Below, piece after piece: positions 15,569-23,650 of a stretch of 37,433 nucleotides of DNA. The notes beneath the pieces are model-generated. The model was not told the origin of the DNA and did no database searches. It was given only the letters and a program-made list of their open reading frames with translations. Made by a program: the position numbers and the translations under genes. The DNA is from Clostridia bacterium. Its GTDB lineage: Bacteria > Bacillota > Clostridia > Oscillospirales > CAG-272. The first letter of the stretch is position 1, and each line of letters starts with the position of its first letter. Location: contig JAFQVV010000015.1 of assembly GCA_017407835.1 (NCBI GenBank), forward strand, positions 74,954-112,386, given 5' to 3'.

Positions 15569-16384
15569 TCAGCACTTCTGTGTGAATGAGGGCGGACAAA
15601 ATTCCGATGTGGGAAAGGCCATTGTGCGGAAAAGGCTGCAGGGATTGTCTTCTTCGGCTGCCACACATTCTTTGTCGGGAACGCAATATTCGGATGCCTG
15701 TACGAGATACTGCCCGGGGCGGACGAGCCGAACAACCGAGAAGAAGCCGAGCGAAACCACAAGATATCTGTTGTCATCGTCATCATCAACGATTCGCCCG
15801 CTGAAATTATTCTGTACATATTCGGGAATATCATTGACGCAGCAATTGCAGACGCAGCAGCAGTTCTTGTCTTCTGCGATATGCGTGTCAAGAACAATCG
15901 GATCCACCACTTCAACTACCGCAGTCGGTACGCTGCGTGTGGGGCAGCAAAGCATCGGCATAGCACAATAATCATTGGCATCTCCGCTGCTCTTGAAAAC
16001 ACTGACATTGCTTTCGCTGCCCCAAAGAACGACTTTCTTTTCGACAACAGCAATGCCCTCAAATTCCTGCGCACGGCCCGATCCTACGCATGCCTCAAAG
16101 GTAAGCTTAACGTAAAAACGAATAACAATTTGATAAAAACCGCGATTGAAGCGGACGGGATCAATGGTGATATTGGTCCAGGCGATACAAGCGTCTTTAA
16201 CGCGAATATTTCCAGCACGGTCAAGGATATCCCGACCAAAATCTGTCAATTTCACACGTACGTTTTCATAGCAGTCACGGTCTCTGCAGGAATCGAGAAT
16301 ACGGTTGGTTTCAATACAAACCATTTCGCGATCACTGCTGCGCATCGATGGTGCGCTACCACAGGAGCATCTGTTCTCTGCCAT
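15569..16384 (-). CDS. Conserved Cys-rich protein of unknown function
   Basis: The start is set at ATG 16384 because GGAGGA precedes it by 7 bases. The longer open frame has no such site. The 271-residue protein lacks a signal peptide and membrane segments. It is rich in cysteine (about 20), including clustered patterns such as RCSCGS at the N-terminus, CRDRDC near residue 35, and CCCVCNCC near residue 195. The fragments VRVKLTDFGRDILDRAGNIR and FNRGFYQIVIRFYVKLTFEA are ones I associate with conserved Clostridia proteins without known function. The run DDDDD follows the Cys cluster. Metal binding or disulfide cross-linking in a spore layer is conceivable given the sporulation genes nearby, but nothing proves it. 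Confidence 0.7.
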   Translation of the reverse strand: MAENRCSCGSAPSMRSSDREMVCIETNRILDSCRDRDCYENVRVKLTDFGRDILDRAGNIRVKDACIAWTNITIDPVRFNRGFYQIVIRFYVKLTFEACVGSGRAQEFEGIAVVEKKVVLWGSESNVSVFKSSGDANDYCAMPMLCCPTRSVPTAVVEVVDPIVLDTHIAEDKNCCCVCNCCVNDIPEYVQNNFSGRIVDDDDDNRYLVVSLGFFSVVRLVRPGQYLVQASEYCVPDKECVAAEEDNPCSLFRTMAFPTSEFCPPSFTQKC

Positions 16385-16473
16385 TGTAAGTCCTCCAGTT
16401 CGGTTATGATCTGTGTAAAACAAGGCGAGCCTCGTCTTCTCTACCAGAATATGCGTGTGTGTGTTTTTGTGAC

Positions 16474-16503
16474 AAAAAAACAGCCGCTGAACGCGGCTGT
16501 TTT
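16474..16503 (-). terminator. Terminator of the P-loop protein gene
   Basis: Arms AAAACAGCCGC (16477-16487) and 16493-16503 form an 11-bp stem with a 5-base loop. On the minus strand the stem ends in a run of seven T. It lies between the P-loop gene and the Cys-rich gene. Confidence 0.9.
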
Positions 16504-16520
16504 GGGGTGTTGATTTGGGT

Positions 16521-16928
16521 TTAGATGTACTTTTGGACAGTTTCGCTTGCCGTCTCGACGGGAATCGAAGAAGTAACAACAATATTGACAGAATTCTTTA
16601 CAGCCAGTTTTTCGAGTTCGTCGACCAGCATGTCAAAGCCTTTCTCATCGTTGCTGCAGATCTTCAGCGCGGAATCGATGTACAGGTCGGTTACGTCGTA
16701 GTTGCTGGCAAGAATGCCTGCAACAAAACCGTAGAGTGACTGTGCATCGGTAACCATATATTCATCGGTATCAATCAGGCGAGCCTGGTGTTTAATATCA
16801 TGGATCAGTTTGTTGCCTTTTTCAATGACAACAACAGCACCCTTGGTTGTGTCAAGTGCCTTGTTTACCATCTCAATCAGCGTTTTTGTCTTTCCTGTAC
16901 CCTTCACACCGATAATCAATTTCAGCAT
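16521..16928 (-). CDS. P-loop NTPase-like conserved protein
   Basis: This is a 135-residue soluble protein opening with a Walker A motif, IIGVKGTGKTKTLIEMVN (GxxGxGKT at residues about 7-14). A Walker B-like strand near residue 80 reads DLYIDSALKI, and a late strand reads SVNIVVTSSI. It has similarity in layout to the small ATP-binding proteins of Clostridia that are often labelled PilT-like, but no pilus genes are present. The ATG at 16928 is preceded by GGAGGATGAAACG and there is a strong promoter at 16990-17018. It has its own terminator, so it is monocistronic. Function is unknown. ATP binding is inferred from the motif. Confidence 0.7.
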   Translation of the reverse strand: MLKLIIGVKGTGKTKTLIEMVNKALDTTKGAVVVIEKGNKLIHDIKHQARLIDTDEYMVTDAQSLYGFVAGILASNYDVTDLYIDSALKICSNDEKGFDMLVDELEKLAVKNSVNIVVTSSIPVETASETVQKYI

Positions 16929-16989
16929 CGTTTCATCCTCCGGAAATATTTTTAGCCATTTGGTACTGAATAAAGTATTACCTATTCAT

Positions 16990-17018
16990 ATTATATCGTA
17001 ACTTGGATGAAAATGCAA
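16990..17018 (-). promoter_or_regulatory. Sigma-A promoter of the P-loop protein gene
   Basis: On the minus strand, TTGCAT (17013-17018) and TATAAT (16990-16995) are 17 bases apart. Confidence 0.75.
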
Positions 17019-17063
17019 GAGTTTTTCACACAATTTCATAAATATTTATGATTTTCTTGGGTT

Positions 17064-18401
17064 TTATTGCATTCTCGCCTCAAGTTCAGCCTTTTGCGCT
17101 TCATAGCCGGCTTTTCCGAGAAGCGCGAACATATTCTTTTTGTACGCCTCAACACCGGGCTGATTGAAAGGATTCACACCGAGCAGGTTGCCCGAGAGTG
17201 CGCATCCAAGTTCAAAGAAATAGAGCAGATGACCGAGAGAGTGTGCGCTTCTGTCGGCCAGTTCCAGCACAAGATTGGGGACACCGCCGTCATTGTGTGC
17301 GAAAAGCGTGCCGAGCATCGCAGTATCGTTTACATAGGAGATCGTTTTGCCGGAGAGGAAGTTAAGTCCGTCAATGTTGGCGGGATCCTCGGGGATTTCG
17401 ACATGGGAACCGGAATCTTTCACTGAGAGCACCGTTTCAAAAATATTCCGAAGACCGTCCTGAATATATTGGCCAAGCGAGTGCAGATCGGTTGAGAAAA
17501 TAACCGACGCGGGGAAAATTCCGCGATTATCCTTGCCTTCGCTTTCCCCGTAAAGCTGTTTCCACCATTCACAGAGCATCAGTTCATACGGTTCATAGCC
17601 TGCCAAAATTTCAGTGGTTTTTCCCTTACGGTAAAGAATATTGCGCAGGGCAGCATAGCGATAGCAGATGTTTTTCTCCAAAGACGGATCTGTATATGCG
17701 GCGCGTGCTTCTGCTGCGCCCTGCATCAGTGCATCAATATCTGCACCCGACACTGCAATAGGAAGCAGACCGACAGCGGTCAGCACCGAGAAACGTCCGC
17801 CGACATCATCGGGAACGACAAAAGTCTCGAACCCGGCCTGATCGGCAAAGTTCTTGAGGGTACCGCGTGCGCGGTCAGTGGTGACAAAAATTCGCTCCCG
17901 TGCACCTTCGGCACCGTATTTCTGCTCAAGCAAGTTGCGGAAAATGCGGAAAGCAACTGCAGGTTCGGTTGTTGTACCCGACTTGGAGATGACATTGATG
18001 CAAACATCTTTGCCTTCGCAAAGTGCAAGAAGCTCTTCCATCGCAGAGGAGCTGATGGAATTCCCCGAGAAATAAATCTGAGGAGTATCTTTGGCAAGAT
18101 TGTTATAGAGCGGGGATTTGAGAAATTCAATTACCGCGCGTGCCCCAAGATAGGAGCCGCCGATACCGATAACAATGAAAATATCGCAGCTTTTTTGGAT
18201 TTTCTTTGCCGCTTCTTTGATTGCAGCAAATTCAGCACGGTCGTAGGCAACCGGGAGATCCATCCATCCCAAGAAATCACTTCCGGGCGAGGTGCGCTCA
18301 ACGAGCATCCGATGTGCAGTGTTGACCATGGGCTGCATATTTTGAATTTCTTCGGAAGAAACAAAATCTCGGATAAATTTTTCGTTTAATTTCAAAGTCA
18401 T
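17064..18401 (-). CDS. pgi: Glucose-6-phosphate isomerase
   Basis: The enzyme interconverts glucose 6-phosphate and fructose 6-phosphate in glycolysis. At 445 residues it is the shorter form typical of Firmicutes. Phosphoglucose isomerase signatures are visible: [18 protein letters not shown] near residues 77-94, then [16 protein letters not shown] near 138-153. The active-site block GSHVEIPE is near 333, and a C-terminal [18 protein letters not shown] lies near 413-430. The ATG at 18401 follows AAAGGCGG at a longish distance and is supported by the family N-terminus. The gene has a promoter at 18438-18466 and no gene close behind it in the same operon. I saw no convincing terminator between it and the next gene downstream. 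Confidence 0.97.
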   Translation of the reverse strand: MTLKLNEKFIRDFVSSEEIQNMQPMVNTAHRMLVERTSPGSDFLGWMDLPVAYDRAEFAAIKEAAKKIQKSCDIFIVIGIGGSYLGARAVIEFLKSPLYNNLAKDTPQIYFSGNSISSSAMEELLALCEGKDVCINVISKSGTTTEPAVAFRIFRNLLEQKYGAEGARERIFVTTDRARGTLKNFADQAGFETFVVPDDVGGRFSVLTAVGLLPIAVSGADIDALMQGAAEARAAYTDPSLEKNICYRYAALRNILYRKGKTTEILAGYEPYELMLCEWWKQLYGESEGKDNRGIFPASVIFSTDLHSLGQYIQDGLRNIFETVLSVKDSGSHVEIPEDPANIDGLNFLSGKTISYVNDTAMLGTLFAHNDGGVPNLVLELADRSAHSLGHLLYFFELGCALSGNLLGVNPFNQPGVEAYKKNMFALLGKAGYEAQKAELEARMQ

Positions 18402-18437
18402 GGGAAAGTACCGCCTTTACAAAATTGATTTGTATTT

Positions 18438-18466
18438 ATTTTACTATAAAGTCCGAAGAAATGCAA
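18438..18466 (-). promoter_or_regulatory. Sigma-A promoter of pgi
   Basis: On the minus strand, TTGCAT (18461-18466) and TAAAAT (18438-18443) are 17 bases apart, 37 bases before the ATG. Confidence 0.7.
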
Positions 18467-18504
18467 GAACAAAAGTCGGTTTTATTGCAATTTTTTTGCT
18501 TCTT

Positions 18505-19680
18505 TTAGGCAGATAGAATGGCAGAACGCAAAATCTTGACAAACAGACCGCCGAACCCGATTTTTTTGATCGTTTCGGCACACACAATATCTGTACGGCC
18601 GATTTCTTCGCCGTCGCAGCGATAAATAATTTCACCGATTCGATCGCCTTCATGCAGGGGAGCTGCTGCATATTCGGGAAGAAAAATTTCATATTCCACC
18701 TTCCCTTCACTGCCTTTGGTGAGAACGGTAGAGAAAGTATCACAGCGAATCGTGCAGAAAGAGGACTCGCCGCCTGCAACGTAAATCGGTTCGAGGGTAT
18801 CGGGCGTGTGTGAATATACTGCGTAATTGGCAAAACCCCAATCCAGCAGAGATTTTGCCGCTTCGTTACGGGTATCTCGGCTGGGAGAGCCCATAATCAC
18901 GGCGATCAGATGCATGCCGTCTCGTTCTGCGGTTGCACTGATGCAAAAGCCTGCACGGGATGTAGAACCGGTCTTCAAGCCGGTTGCGCCCCGGTAAAAC
19001 CGAATGAGACGATTGGTGTTGGTCAGACCAAAGCTGCCGTCACGGATGGTATCCATCCAAATGGTTGTGTAGTCAAAAATTTTCGGGTGCGAAATCAATG
19101 CACGTGACATGATCGCGATGTCTCTTGCAGAGGTCAGATGTTGATTGACGCTGTCATCAAGTCCGTTGGTGTTTTCAAATACGGTATTTTTCATCCCCAG
19201 CTCGGCGGCGCGTGTGTTCATCTGTGCAATAAATGCTTCTTCACTACCGGCAATGTACTCAGCAAGAGCAACTGCCGCATCGTTGGCTGAGGCAATTACC
19301 ACACTTTTGATCAGGTCTTCGACACTCATCAGTTCGCCCTCCTTGAGGTAGATCTGTGAGCCGCCCATTGATGCAGCATTTGCGCTTGCCTGTACCATAT
19401 CGGAGAGGGCAATTTTTCCGCTGTCGAGTGCTTCCATCACCAAAAGAAGTGTCATGACCTTGGTTACCGATGCCGGTGGCAGGGCTTCATCGGCATTTTG
19501 CTCTCCCAAAATACGTCCGGTGGATGCTTCCATTAAAATTGCACTCTTGGCTTCAACTTGTGGCATTTTTGCGGCTGTTGTTTCGGCAGAGACAGAGAAT
19601 ACGGCAGCATTTAAGAAAAGGGATACGGATAAAAAAAGGGCAAATGCGTAAAATAGTCGCCCATATTTCCTGTGTTTCAT
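18505..19680 (-). CDS. D-alanyl-D-alanine carboxypeptidase (DacB/DacF type)
   Basis: This is a penicillin-binding serine peptidase that removes the terminal D-Ala from peptidoglycan stem peptides. ATG 19680 is chosen since GAGGTG lies 7 bases upstream, and the upstream GTG is part of that site. The 391 residues begin with a signal peptide (FALFLSVSLFLNAAVFSVSA). The catalytic triad motifs are SVTK near residue 70, SAN near 130, and KTGS near 234. A C-terminal domain typical of PBP5-type enzymes follows, ending in a hydrophobic amphipathic segment (VKILRSAILS) that could contact the membrane. A sigma-E-like promoter precedes it. In Bacillus, DacB (sigma-E) and DacF (sigma-F) are the sporulation-specific relatives that tune spore cortex cross-linking. 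Confidence 0.92.
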   Translation of the reverse strand: MKHRKYGRLFYAFALFLSVSLFLNAAVFSVSAETTAAKMPQVEAKSAILMEASTGRILGEQNADEALPPASVTKVMTLLLVMEALDSGKIALSDMVQASANAASMGGSQIYLKEGELMSVEDLIKSVVIASANDAAVALAEYIAGSEEAFIAQMNTRAAELGMKNTVFENTNGLDDSVNQHLTSARDIAIMSRALISHPKIFDYTTIWMDTIRDGSFGLTNTNRLIRFYRGATGLKTGSTSRAGFCISATAERDGMHLIAVIMGSPSRDTRNEAAKSLLDWGFANYAVYSHTPDTLEPIYVAGGESSFCTIRCDTFSTVLTKGSEGKVEYEIFLPEYAAAPLHEGDRIGEIIYRCDGEEIGRTDIVCAETIKKIGFGGLFVKILRSAILSA

Positions 19681-19698
19681 ATTTATCACCTCGGTTTA

Positions 19699-19727
19699 AC
19701 TATATGCCGAGCCTGTACGCAATATGT
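19699..19727 (-). promoter_or_regulatory. Candidate sigma-E promoter of the carboxypeptidase gene
   Basis: On the minus strand, ACATATT (19721-19727), 14 bases, then CATATAGT (19699-19706). The sigma-E pattern is kmATATT, 14-15 bases, CATACAmT, giving 6 of 7 and 6 of 8 matches. The leader would be only about 12 bases, which just accommodates the RBS. No good sigma-A promoter is seen. Confidence 0.35.
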
Positions 19728-19760
19728 TTATTTGTGGCTCACTGTTTTTCCCTCCTATGC

Positions 19761-19799
19761 AAAAAACGGCTGCCGAAATCAATCGACAGCCGTTGGTTT
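19761..19799 (-). terminator. Terminator of the trmK-Nif3 operon
   Basis: AACGGCTG (19765-19772) pairs with CAGCCGTT (19787-19794), with further partial pairing inside the loop. On the minus strand a run of six T follows. Confidence 0.88.
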
Positions 19800-20573
19800 T
19801 TATTGGACGGTTAATGTTGGGGTTGTATAAATATCGACAGTGATTGCAGGATCGAATTCCCGCACAAGCTCGGCCAATACGCCGCAGACCGGGTGTTCAG
19901 TCGCAAAATGTCCGGCTTCGATCACATTGATGCCCAATTCAGCCGAGTCAAGCATATTGTGATACCCTGCTCTTCCCGTTAAATAGGTGTCGCAGCCGGC
20001 AGCGAAGGCAGCACGGATAAAATCGCCTCCCTCTCCTCCGACCAAGCCGATTTTCTGCACGGGACGCTTGGCGTCGGAAAGGGTGAGGACGGGGATATCC
20101 AGTGACTGTTTGACCTGTTCGGCAAAATCGCCGAGAGGGAGCGGCGTATCCAATTCGATTATACGCCCTTCCAGTGCATCCTCACAGACAAATCGATCGA
20201 CAACAGGTCTGCCGAGCGCTGATGCAAGTGCATCGTTTACACCGCCCGCATACGCGTCGAGACGTGTGTGCAGTGCAATCGCCGATATGCCCGCGCGGAT
20301 CAGCGAGATCAGCTTTCGCCCAACAACAGCGGAAGGTTCAAGCGTCTTAATGGGACGGAAAATCACCGGATGATGGGTCAGCAGAAGATCATATTCCCCG
20401 TCAATTGCCATATTTACTGTGGTTTCGGTGACATCCAATGCGACGAGTACACGGTGTACTTCCCGTTCGGGATCGGGAGAACAGAGCAATCCGTCGTTAT
20501 CCCACGCGCAGGAAAGTGAGCGGGGGACACGGGCATCCAGAAAAGCAGATAATTCTTTGATAGAAGCAGGCAT
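19800..20573 (-). CDS. Nif3-like dinuclear metal centre protein (YqfO family)
   Basis: The protein has 257 residues and the complete Nif3/DUF34 motif set: WDNDGLL near residue 24, THHPVIF near 66, HTRLDAYAGGVND near 100 (usually HTNLDAAxGGVND), and EAGHFATEHP near 218. These His, Asp and Glu residues bind two metal ions in a toroidal hexamer. It is often called GTP cyclohydrolase I type 2, but its reaction is not established. A metal-chaperone or damage-control role is proposed for the family. It is the shorter form lacking the PII-like insert of the Bacillus protein. It begins 3 bases after the trmK stop, a pairing conserved across Firmicutes, and ends at a strong terminator. Confidence 0.92.
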   Translation of the reverse strand: MPASIKELSAFLDARVPRSLSCAWDNDGLLCSPDPEREVHRVLVALDVTETTVNMAIDGEYDLLLTHHPVIFRPIKTLEPSAVVGRKLISLIRAGISAIALHTRLDAYAGGVNDALASALGRPVVDRFVCEDALEGRIIELDTPLPLGDFAEQVKQSLDIPVLTLSDAKRPVQKIGLVGGEGGDFIRAAFAAGCDTYLTGRAGYHNMLDSAELGINVIEAGHFATEHPVCGVLAELVREFDPAITVDIYTTPTLTVQ

Positions 20574-20576
20574 GAT

Positions 20577-21293
20577 TCAATCCTCGTTTCTTTCCCTGAA
20601 TTCTTTGAGAAGATTTTCTGTCGCGGCAAGCATTGCTTCATCTTTTGCATTGGCTTCTCCCGCACAGGTTTGCCCTGCAATGCGTGCGCGGAGCACGTTT
20701 GCCTTATGTTTTGCCAGCCGTTCAAGCAGCGGCGGACGATCTGCGAGAATATGTTCGCCAAACTCGGCCTGAAATGCGTCGAGTGTATACGGTTCACCGC
20801 TGTATTCGGCGCAGATGGTTTGATATATTTTTCCTGCCGCCAACGAAAGACGTTCACCACAGATATTGAATCCTTCGGCGGCAAGCCATTGACGCAGCTC
20901 AGCCTGCTTTGTCATGGGCTGAAGAATCAGCCGGATTTCGCCATTTCGGACAAAGGGGGCTTCGGCCAGAATTTGCGCAATCAGCTCACCGCCCATGCCG
21001 AAAATCAGAATATCTGTCGGCGCATCCTGCTCAATGCCGTGCAATCCGTCGGTCAGGCGAAGAGAAATACGGTCCTGCAGATGATAGCGGTGGATTGTTT
21101 CGGCGGCGTGCTCAAGCGGTCCTTGATTGATGTCGGCGGCGATTGCGGCACGCGCACGTCCATTCAGAACCAGTGCAGCGGGAAGATAGGCATGATCGGT
21201 CCCGATATCGGCAACAATTGCCCCGGGACGAACAAAATCCAGAGCGGTTGACAGGCGCGCATCCAGAATCGGCGGATGAATAGATGAATTCAT
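20577..21293 (-). CDS. trmK: tRNA (adenine(22)-N1)-methyltransferase TrmK
   Basis: TrmK methylates N1 of adenine 22 in the D-loop of tRNAs using SAM. The 238 residues begin LDARLSTALDFV and continue with the SAM-binding motif VADIGTDHAYLPAALVL (residues about 28-44), IAADINQGPLEHA and ILIFGMGGELIAQIL. The catalytic-region QPMTKQAELRQWL is characteristic of the family. A helical C-terminal tail (about residues 170-238) is Glu/Lys-rich, as in Bacillus YqfN. It forms an operon with the Nif3-like gene. The start ATG 21293 has only a weak RBS-like GGAGAC a few bases upstream. Confidence 0.93.
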   Translation of the reverse strand: MNSSIHPPILDARLSTALDFVRPGAIVADIGTDHAYLPAALVLNGRARAAIAADINQGPLEHAAETIHRYHLQDRISLRLTDGLHGIEQDAPTDILIFGMGGELIAQILAEAPFVRNGEIRLILQPMTKQAELRQWLAAEGFNICGERLSLAAGKIYQTICAEYSGEPYTLDAFQAEFGEHILADRPPLLERLAKHKANVLRARIAGQTCAGEANAKDEAMLAATENLLKEFRERNED

Positions 21294-21311
21294 AATCGTC
21301 TCCTGAACCTA

Positions 21312-21339
21312 AAACACCCACGCGGCTGCGCGGGTGTTT
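21312..21339 (-). terminator. Probable terminator of the DUF1858 gene
   Basis: AAACACC and CGCG at 21312-21324 pair with 21329-21339 around a GCTG loop with a two-base bulge. On the minus strand only a short T-run follows, so efficiency may be moderate. Confidence 0.6.
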
Positions 21340-21358
21340 GGGAAATATTGCGTATCAC

Positions 21359-21559
21359 TTATTTTGCGGCAAGAAAATCGTTGAGCTTCTTGACCAGCGC
21401 GTCTGCATCGGTACCGTGAACAGCACAAGCCTGCTCGATGGTTTCACCGCGGGATGCGGGGCAGCCGAGACAGTGCATACCGATTTCAAAGAAGAACTGA
21501 GCGGTTTCGCTGTTGTAATCAAGCACATCACCGATGATGGACTGTTTTGTAATCTGCAT
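21359..21559 (-). CDS. DUF1858 domain-containing small protein
   Basis: This is a 66-residue protein spanning one DUF1858 domain: MQITKQSIIGDVLDYN, then FFEIGMHCLGCPASRGETIE, then ADALVKKLNDFL. The conserved C-L-G-C pair near residues 28-31 suggests metal or redox chemistry. The domain is found in hybrid-cluster and hydrogenase-related proteins. The start at ATG 21559 is chosen because GGAGGTC lies upstream. Upstream extension to 21589 would include that RBS. It has a near-consensus promoter, so it is probably well expressed. Function is unknown. It is divergent from the DUF2079 gene. Confidence 0.85.
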   Translation of the reverse strand: MQITKQSIIGDVLDYNSETAQFFFEIGMHCLGCPASRGETIEQACAVHGTDADALVKKLNDFLAAK

Positions 21560-21591
21560 GGGAAAGACCTCCTTAAATTTATTCTGCATTT

Positions 21592-21620
21592 ATTATAACC
21601 GAAAGCGGTGCAATTGTCAA
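21592..21620 (-). promoter_or_regulatory. Consensus sigma-A promoter of the DUF1858 gene
   Basis: On the minus strand, TTGACA (21615-21620) and TATAAT (21592-21597) with 17 bases between, a perfect consensus match. Confidence 0.9.
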
Positions 21621-21660
21621 TAAATAATCTTACTAATCTCTTAAAAGCTTGGAAAAAATG

Positions 21661-21689
21661 TTTACTTTTGCTTGTTTTTTTGGTATAAT
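21661..21689 (+). promoter_or_regulatory. Sigma-A promoter of the DUF2079 gene
   Basis: TTTACT (21661-21666) and TATAAT (21684-21689) are separated by 17 bases. Confidence 0.7.
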
Positions 21690-21775
21690 AAATCCAATTA
21701 ACAGGATTGATTTTCTCGTTTTGAACATACTATACTGCGGCAGCGCATTTGGTCTGCCGCCGAGAAAGGTTTTCT

Positions 21776-23533
21776 ATGAAGCGTATCAAACAACTTTCTG
21801 CCACGCAGATCGGTGACGCCGCCGCCTGTGCAATCGGTGCATGGTGTATCAGTGCATTATTTTTGACGCTGTTGACAGCGGTATCACCAACAAACACTGC
21901 TTATGCGTCGGAGGCACCGCTCCTTCCCTTTTTCATTTGTTTTCTTGTTCTGTGGGGCGTTACTGCATATCTGTCGCTCCGCCTTCCTCTGGCACCGCCG
22001 TTTTTGTTTGCGTCTCTTTTGCTGTATGGCTGTGCGGCACTTTACCGCAAGGGTGATTTTTATATCTATCTGGTCATCGCCTTCGTCTTTGTTATCTCGA
22101 TTGTTTACCTGCTTAATCGAGTCCCTGATTTCGGCGAACTTCCAATTCGTTTGTCACGGGGATGGATGATCGGACTGATCATCTCCGTCGGTGCGGTGAT
22201 CTTTTTGGGTTTGATTACACTGCTTCTTTGCCGTTATTATTCCTATTCTTCACCTTGTTATGATTTCGGTATCTTCTCGCAAATGTTTTATTATATGGCA
22301 GAGACAGGAGAACCCCTGACAACCTGTGAGCGTGACGGTCTGCTCTCACATTTCGCTGTTCACGTCTCGCCTATCTTTTATCTCTATCTGCCTTTTTACG
22401 CAATGATTCCCTCTCCTGCAACCTTGATTGTGGTGCAGGCAATCTTCTTGTTCTCGGGTGTTGTTCCGCTTGTTTTGCTTGCGCGCCGTCTCTCCCTTTC
22501 CCGTGCGTTGACGGTTGTTTTGGCTGTTCTCTATTTTGCTTATCCGGCAATGATCGGCGGATGCTTCTATGATCTGCATGAGAACAAGCTCCTGCTTCCG
22601 CTTTTGCTCTGGGTTTTCTATTTCCTTGAAACAAAATGCTATCCTGCGGTATATCTGTTTGCGGGACTTGTTCTTTTGGTGAAGGAAGACGCCCCGATTT
22701 ATATGGCTTTTGTTGCGCTGTACTGGCTTGCCGCCCGTCCGCGCAAGCGTCACGCCTTCGCACTGCTCATCCTCTCGGTGCTTTATTTTATCGGTGCTGT
22801 TTGGTATTTGGAAACCTATGGCGACGGTGCAATGTTCGGGCGTTATCAGAATCTTATCGGTCAGACGGGAACGCCGATCGATTTACTGCGCACCGCACTG
22901 CTCACCCCCTCTCTTGTTTTGCGCGAATTGTTGGATGAGGAAAAGCTGGCTTTCCTTGCGTATATGCTGCTGCCGCTTGGGCTTCTGCCCGTGATGACAA
23001 AGCGTTTGAGTCGTCTCATCCTGCTTCTGCCCATGGTGCTGATCAATTTGATGCCCGATTATTATTATCAGCATAATATTGGGTATCAGTATACCTACGG
23101 GGTTGCTGCGATGCTTTTCTATCTGTGTATCTTAAACCTCCCCGAATTAAAAGGAAAACTTCGCCGAGGAATATTGCTTTTTGCCATTTGTGCCACCCTG
23201 CTGCTGACCTCCATGCGTTTGCCGCAGCAGATTTTTTACCTCCAGCGTGCTATCACGTACCGAGAAGACAACGCCAAGATTACCGAATGCCTTTCACAGA
23301 TTCCCGATGATGCCTCGGTGCGTGCGTCGACCATGTTTATTCCCCATCTCAGTGCGCGAGAGGAGCTGTATGTCATAGAATCTCTGCATGACAGTGAATT
23401 TGTTGCCCTTGATCTGCGCCCCTATGTCAACGCACACGTCAACGGCATTACGGTGGAATATTTTGAGGCGAGAGGTTACCGTGTTCTCCTTTATGAAGAA
23501 GATTTGCTGGCAATTCTGCAGGCAACGGGTTAA
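21776..23533 (+). CDS. DUF2079 multi-pass membrane protein
   Basis: This is a 585-residue integral membrane protein with about 12 hydrophobic segments. DUF2079 features are visible near residues 160-200: YDFGIFSQMFYYMAETGEP and then LLSHFAVHVSPIFYLYLPFY. The acidic-plus-His signature (YDFGIF, then HVSP) in an extracytoplasmic loop resembles GT-C-type glycosyltransferases that use lipid-linked sugars. This suggests transfer of sugars to wall or surface molecules, though the substrate is unknown. A later FYDLHENKLLLPLLLWVFY is also conserved in the family. A soluble C-terminal tail (about residues 495-585) follows. ATG 21776 is preceded by GAAAGG. It is a single gene divergent from the DUF1858 gene. 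Confidence 0.83.
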   Translation: MKRIKQLSATQIGDAAACAIGAWCISALFLTLLTAVSPTNTAYASEAPLLPFFICFLVLWGVTAYLSLRLPLAPPFLFASLLLYGCAALYRKGDFYIYLVIAFVFVISIVYLLNRVPDFGELPIRLSRGWMIGLIISVGAVIFLGLITLLLCRYYSYSSPCYDFGIFSQMFYYMAETGEPLTTCERDGLLSHFAVHVSPIFYLYLPFYAMIPSPATLIVVQAIFLFSGVVPLVLLARRLSLSRALTVVLAVLYFAYPAMIGGCFYDLHENKLLLPLLLWVFYFLETKCYPAVYLFAGLVLLVKEDAPIYMAFVALYWLAARPRKRHAFALLILSVLYFIGAVWYLETYGDGAMFGRYQNLIGQTGTPIDLLRTALLTPSLVLRELLDEEKLAFLAYMLLPLGLLPVMTKRLSRLILLLPMVLINLMPDYYYQHNIGYQYTYGVAAMLFYLCILNLPELKGKLRRGILLFAICATLLLTSMRLPQQIFYLQRAITYREDNAKITECLSQIPDDASVRASTMFIPHLSAREELYVIESLHDSEFVALDLRPYVNAHVNGITVEYFEARGYRVLLYEEDLLAILQATG

Positions 23534-23570
23534 TCTGCAGGTTTTTCTTGCCAAAAATTCAAATATAGTC

Positions 23571-23599
23571 TTGCAAACCCGCACTTGATATGATATAAT
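23571..23599 (+). promoter_or_regulatory. Sigma-A promoter of prfB
   Basis: TTGCAA (23571-23576) and TATAAT (23594-23599) are 17 bases apart. The transcript would start about 45 bases before the TTG start codon. Confidence 0.75.
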
Positions 23600-23650
23600 A
23601 AATCAGATATATGATTAACACATACCGCTCGGCGGGACAGGAGGATTCTT

